From: an uncultured Christensenella sp.
GTDB lineage: Bacteria > Bacillota > Clostridia > Christensenellales > Borkfalkiaceae
Reading direction: 5' to 3'
Length of the DNA stretch: 64,000 bases
Assembly: GCA_910583855.1 (NCBI GenBank)
Contig: CAJTYL010000001.1
Coordinates: forward strand, 152,544-216,543
The position numbers and the translations under genes are program-made. Under the pieces are notes generated by a model. The model was given only the letters and a program-made list of their open reading frames with translations. It was not told the origin of the DNA and ran no database searches. Shown here piece after piece: positions 60,541-64,000 of this stretch (the stretch's first letter is position 1; every line of letters starts with the position of its first letter).

Positions 60541-61302
60541 ATGTACAGAGTTTTCTTTGAAGAAACTAACGCAAAAATACTTTATGACAATACTTTGACT
60601 ACTAAGCGTATAGACCCTGAAAGTATTGATTTAATTGTCACTTCACCGCCCTACAATTTGGATATTAAATATAAATCAAGCAGTGACAGGTTGCCTTATG
60701 ACGAATATTTATCGTTTACAAAGCAATGGTTAAGAAAAGCGTATCAATGGCTTAAATCTGACGGAAGAATGTGTTTAAATATTCCGTTAGATAAAAATAA
60801 AGGCGGTCATCAAAGTGTCGGTGCAGATATTACTGAAATTGCAAAAAAGGTCGGATTTAAATATCACTCCACTATAATTTGGAACGAGGGTAATATTTCA
60901 AAATCTTCGGCGTGGGGGTCGTGGCTTTCGGCTTCCTGCCCTTACGTTATTGCCCCTGTCGAACTTATAGTCGTTTTATATAAAGACAGTTGGAAAAAAA
61001 CAAGCGGTTCTAAAAAGTCAGATATCATTAAAGACGAATTTGTGAACTGGACACAGGGTGTTTGGTCGTTCAGCGGTGAAAAAAAATCTAAAATCGGTCA
61101 TCCTGCTCCATTTCCTGTTGAACTGCCGAAACGTTGCATAAAACTTTTTAGCTTTGTCGGTGATACAGTTTTAGACCCTTTTATGGGTAGCGGAACAACA
61201 GTTATTGCCGCCAAACAAAACAGTCGAAACGGAATAGGAACTGACATAGACCAAGGATATTGCACTTTGGCAATGGAAAGAATTTTAAGAGAAACAAAAT
61301 GA
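60541..61302 (+). CDS. Beta-class DNA methyltransferase, N4-cytosine type
   Basis: A 253-aa methyltransferase with motif IV TSPPYNLD first and SAM-binding motif I DPFMGSGTT near the C terminus (beta order). The SPPY form of motif IV usually means N4-cytosine, although some m6A enzymes share it. It follows the endonuclease by about 40 nt with its own promoter, and overlaps the m5C gene by ATGA. It would protect CCGG if its specificity matches the MspI-like enzyme. Confidence 0.85.
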   Translation: MYRVFFEETNAKILYDNTLTTKRIDPESIDLIVTSPPYNLDIKYKSSSDRLPYDEYLSFTKQWLRKAYQWLKSDGRMCLNIPLDKNKGGHQSVGADITEIAKKVGFKYHSTIIWNEGNISKSSAWGSWLSASCPYVIAPVELIVVLYKDSWKKTSGSKKSDIIKDEFVNWTQGVWSFSGEKKSKIGHPAPFPVELPKRCIKLFSFVGDTVLDPFMGSGTTVIAAKQNSRNGIGTDIDQGYCTLAMERILRETK

Positions 61303-62636
61303 AAAATTATACTTACATTGATTTATTTTCAGGTCCGGGCGGACTTTGTACAGGTTTTATTAGTGAGGGATTTGTTCCGCGTATTGCCGTTGAATGGAGC
61401 GACACCACTGTTTTGACCTATGCGAAATCACACAATGCTGAAATTTATGAATTGCAGTTATTACTGGATAATTTAGGTAAACTTGAGAGCGTGTTAAACA
61501 AAACGGACAATACTTGTCTTATTCACGGCGATATCAATCAAGTTTCAAATGAACTTATTAAAGAAATTTTGTTTAAAAAATTTAATGAAACTACTGTTGA
61601 CGTTGTAACGGGTGGTGCACCCTGTGAAAGTTTCTCTATGGCTGGAAAACGGCTTGAAGACGATAGTCGCAACGATTTATTTTCTAATATTTTAAGAATT
61701 GCCCACGCCGTCAAATCAAAGTATGTGCTATTTGAAAATGTTCCCGGACTTTTAACTAAAAAGCGTGACGGCAAAAAAGGCGGGCAAATTGATTATGTTT
61801 TCAGTGAATTCGAAAAGCCTGATGAGAACGGAATGTTCTACCGTGTCGTTAGCAAAGACGTAAATGTTTTCAAGTGTGTTGCCGCAGATTACGGAACGCC
61901 ACAAAAGCGTGAAAGGATATTCATTGTTGGTTGCAATAGCAATTATCAAAATGCTTTTGTTTATCCCGAAAAAACACACGGACCTAACCGAAAATATGAT
62001 TATGTAACCGTTAAAGACGCTTTCCGTTATCTTCCCGAAGTTCATAGTGGACAGGGCGCAGAAGAAATGAATTACGCCCCCACTTATGAAGAAGATTATA
62101 CACACGGAAAAATAAGTGATGCGGCTTATTTATATTACAAATTTATATTTGACGATAGTCATTCGGGCAATAGCGACTATAAATCAAATGTTGTTACTTT
62201 TCATAAAGCATTAAATCACAATAAAAAAATGGTTGAAAGGCTTAAAAATATTAAGCAAGGCGAAGGTATGCAGTCGGCGGTTGACCGCCTACTATCTGAG
62301 GGCAAAGAAGATTTAGTCAGGGAAGTTTTTCCGCATAAAATTTACAGTTCACGCAATAGACGTTTGAAACCTGACGAACCGAGCTACACGGTAACTTCGC
62401 ACTGTCTTGATGAGATGATACACCCTTTTTATGACAGGCAACCCACGCCAAGAGAAGTTGCAAGATTGCAGGCTTTCCCTGACTGGTATTATTTTAGCGG
62501 TCCTTATGTTAAATTTCATAGCGACCCTGAACAGGACAAATATGAGCAAATAGGTGACGCTATCCCCGTACTTATGGCAAAAGCCCTTGCAAAAAGTATG
62601 CGTGAAGCGTTGGATAAAAATTTTGCGCAAAAATAG
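61299..62636 (+). CDS. DNA (cytosine-5) methyltransferase
   Basis: The ATG at 61299 (inside the previous stop) begins KNYTYIDLFSGPGG, motif I. Then motif IV GGAPCESFSMAG with the catalytic Cys, ENVPGLL (motif VI), TPQKRERIFIVG (motif VIII) and the C-terminal motifs TPREVARLQAFP and QIGDAIPV (IX-X). 445 aa, standard length. MspI-type systems methylate the outer C with an m5C enzyme; this is the expected partner and explains vsr nearby. Confidence 0.95.
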   Translation: MKNYTYIDLFSGPGGLCTGFISEGFVPRIAVEWSDTTVLTYAKSHNAEIYELQLLLDNLGKLESVLNKTDNTCLIHGDINQVSNELIKEILFKKFNETTVDVVTGGAPCESFSMAGKRLEDDSRNDLFSNILRIAHAVKSKYVLFENVPGLLTKKRDGKKGGQIDYVFSEFEKPDENGMFYRVVSKDVNVFKCVAADYGTPQKRERIFIVGCNSNYQNAFVYPEKTHGPNRKYDYVTVKDAFRYLPEVHSGQGAEEMNYAPTYEEDYTHGKISDAAYLYYKFIFDDSHSGNSDYKSNVVTFHKALNHNKKMVERLKNIKQGEGMQSAVDRLLSEGKEDLVREVFPHKIYSSRNRRLKPDEPSYTVTSHCLDEMIHPFYDRQPTPREVARLQAFPDWYYFSGPYVKFHSDPEQDKYEQIGDAIPVLMAKALAKSMREALDKNFAQK

Positions 62637-62647
62637 GAAATATAAAT

Positions 62648-63238
62648 ATGGATTTAGCGCATTTATTAAATGAAATGAAATATTATCAATTATATATAGG
62701 GAAAGCTATTGCTCAAATATATATAAATGAAAAAATTTGTGATTTCCACGATAACTGGCAACAACAATTTAATACCTACGCAACAAGTTTTAGTGAAATA
62801 TCCTCTGCGCTATTGTTGAGTCAACGAATGATTTTCTGTGATATATTCATTCAAGATAGAGATAGTAAAAATATTCATAAACTTCTTAATAGATTGATTT
62901 CAACAAAAATATCGACTAACAAAAGTATTGATTTACAAATAAAAGAAGCTGCAAATCAATTAAAATCTGAAATTGATTTGCACCAATCTAATATTGAAAA
63001 ATTAAAAGATTATAGAAATAAAATAATGGCACATTTTAGCACAAAATTTTTTATAAATGAGTGGAGAATGAACTTTCCTATTCAAAACGATTGCAAGTTT
63101 ATGGATATTGCAGAATTAGCTAAAAAAATGTTTGACGGGCTTTCAAAAATTATAATTTTGCTTAATGATAAACCGTTGGATACTCTTATAATGACACCTT
63201 TAGATTTTGACTATGCAATTTTAAAGCTATTGAAATAA
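62648..63238 (+). CDS. HEPN-domain protein (AbiU2-like), last gene of the cassette
   Basis: A 196-aa, all-helical and very AT-rich gene. Its mark is DYRNKIMAHFS, an R-x5-H motif typical of HEPN ribonucleases (AbiU2-like proteins have RNKVIAH). The first half is a helical bundle with several aromatic and Gln residues. It follows the m5C gene by 11 nt with AGGAAA upstream, so it is transcribed with the methyltransferases. Toxic RNase activity, if real, would make it a second line of defence. Confidence 0.6.
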   Translation: MDLAHLLNEMKYYQLYIGKAIAQIYINEKICDFHDNWQQQFNTYATSFSEISSALLLSQRMIFCDIFIQDRDSKNIHKLLNRLISTKISTNKSIDLQIKEAANQLKSEIDLHQSNIEKLKDYRNKIMAHFSTKFFINEWRMNFPIQNDCKFMDIAELAKKMFDGLSKIIILLNDKPLDTLIMTPLDFDYAILKLLK

Positions 63239-63256
63239 ATATAACTAATAAATGGT

Positions 63257-63994
63257 TCATTTTGAATTAGGCGTATTCGAATAAGACTGAATACGGGTCA
63301 CCAGACGAGGGGTATAAGAACACCCCGAAAGAGAAATCGCATTAGCGGTTTCTTTTTCTTTTGCGCTTTTTTCGGTTTCGCCCTCGTTTCCGTCGGGGTA
63401 ATCGGGGAAAACCAAGTTCAATAAAAGTTCCTCTTTCTGCCCACCTTTCAAGTGGAAAAGCACTTTCATTTTATCGTCGTAAAGCACTATGCGGTAAATA
63501 AAGATATTGATTAGTTCTTTGCGGTGCTTTGTCTTGGTATAGTCAAGCGTGCGAAAATGTAACAACCATTTGCGAATGTCCGAATAGCTGTATTTCATTT
63601 GCATTGCCTTTTCCATTGCAACGGTGTCCGCAAGTTCTTTGTTTTCGTTCTCTAACCGCTCCACTTGCGACAGTATTATATCGGTTGCCTTGCCGTGCAT
63701 TAACGCTTGCATTAGGTTGTCGATAGCCTTTTTGTTGTCCTCGATTATGTTTTCAAGCCGCTTTATCTCGCTGTCATTCCGTGCCGCTTGAATAAGCGTA
63801 TAGGTTTCGGCGGCGACCATATCTATAAATTCGTCCGTCAATACGCCGTGCTTGTTCCGCTCCGTGCCGTTACCTGTTATGGCGGTTATAATCTCGTCCT
63901 CGATAAATTGCTTGCGCACTGTCCGCTTGTCGCAAGTCCGCTTTGTAACGCCTACACACTTGTAATAGTTGTGTAGCGTTTTGTTTTTGCTCAT
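63257..63994 (-). CDS. Serine recombinase, C-terminal part (runs off the window)
   Basis: 245 residues are seen; the frame is open past 63994 to the window end, so the resolvase domain lies outside. Visible are a zinc-ribbon remnant (YKCVGVTKRTCDK), VRKQFIEDEII, a long coiled coil (about 75-145) and an YRIVLYDDKM strand as in large serine recombinases. The last codons contain the GGGTCACCA attachment sequence, as expected for an integrase whose gene ends at attachment. It would belong to a second element. Confidence 0.85.
   Translation of the reverse strand: MSKNKTLHNYYKCVGVTKRTCDKRTVRKQFIEDEIITAITGNGTERNKHGVLTDEFIDMVAAETYTLIQAARNDSEIKRLENIIEDNKKAIDNLMQALMHGKATDIILSQVERLENENKELADTVAMEKAMQMKYSYSDIRKWLLHFRTLDYTKTKHRKELINIFIYRIVLYDDKMKVLFHLKGGQKEELLLNLVFPDYPDGNEGETEKSAKEKETANAISLSGCSYTPRLVTRIQSYSNTPNSK
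63274..63303. mobile_element. Right attachment core (repeat of the tRNA-Glu 3' end)
   Basis: GGGTCACCA (63295-63303) equals the tRNA-Glu 3' terminus; 63274-63289 is the inverse of 55033-55048 with one mismatch. It lies within the end of the second recombinase gene and separates the restriction cassette from it. Confidence 0.55.
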
Positions 63995-64000
63995 TGCGCT

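Noticed and set aside
1..64000. CRISPR arrays, rRNA genes, insertion sequences
   Set aside because: I saw no regular spacer-repeat pattern, no rRNA core sequences and no transposase gene other than the serine recombinases.

Overview
The window looks like a chromosome segment of an uncultured, low-to-mid GC Gram-positive gut-type Clostridia (Firmicutes). Support: the linked dnaG-rpoD-trmK-nif3 block, fused EcfA ATPases with EcfT, a CdaA diadenylate cyclase, a NadD-YqeK fusion, an AspS2-type aspartyl-tRNA synthetase, purine-rich Shine-Dalgarno sites and TTGACA/TATAAT promoters at about 17 bp spacing. The genus cannot be fixed from sequence alone. TGA is used as a normal stop codon.

Layout. 0.1-1 kb: an XRE repressor divergent from a (probably frameshifted) membrane protein, with two identical-type operators between them. 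1-3.2 kb: pgk-tpiA glycolytic pair on the minus strand. 3.3-12 kb: tyrA, DUF1934, a metallo-hydrolase, a Rho-like gene that has lost key catalytic parts, obg, an unknown 512-aa protein, yhbY, nadD-yqeK, rsfS. 12-21 kb: deoC, a RecD-like helicase, pgi, a lipase-like hydrolase, a decayed XRE gene, and the large pyruvate:ferredoxin oxidoreductase. 21-33 kb: ECF transporter core with truA, a membrane protein, mnmE, a LysR regulator, holA, cdaA with a stub of cdaR, a DUF1015 protein and aspartate kinase. 33-38.7 kb: a tightly overlapping shikimate operon (aroC-aroB-aroE-aroQ-aroK plus an SDR) led by a metal-ligand-less ComEC-type beta-lactamase fold. 38.8-45 kb: dgt, dnaG, rpoD, trmK, nif3, a zinc-ribbon coiled-coil protein. 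45-49 kb: small enzymes, a candidate small RNA, aspS2. 49-55 kb: a probable 6S RNA and a pair of secreted lipoproteins, one a family-9-like pectate lyase fold.

55-64 kb is a mobile region attached to the 3' end of a tRNA-Glu(CTC). It carries a serine recombinase, a rolling-circle (HUH) replication initiator behind a transcription-attenuator-like leader, large palindromes, and an AT-rich defence cassette: vsr, a C-type controller with a recognisable C-box, an MspI-like (CCGG) restriction endonuclease, an m4C-type methyltransferase with its own promoter placed to give a leaderless mRNA, an m5C methyltransferase, and a HEPN (R-x5-H) protein. A second serine recombinase begins just beyond a repeat of the tRNA end (GGGTCACCA), which suggests tandem elements. 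The most noteworthy observations are this composite restriction/HEPN cassette and the catalytically degenerate Rho paralogue next to obg.
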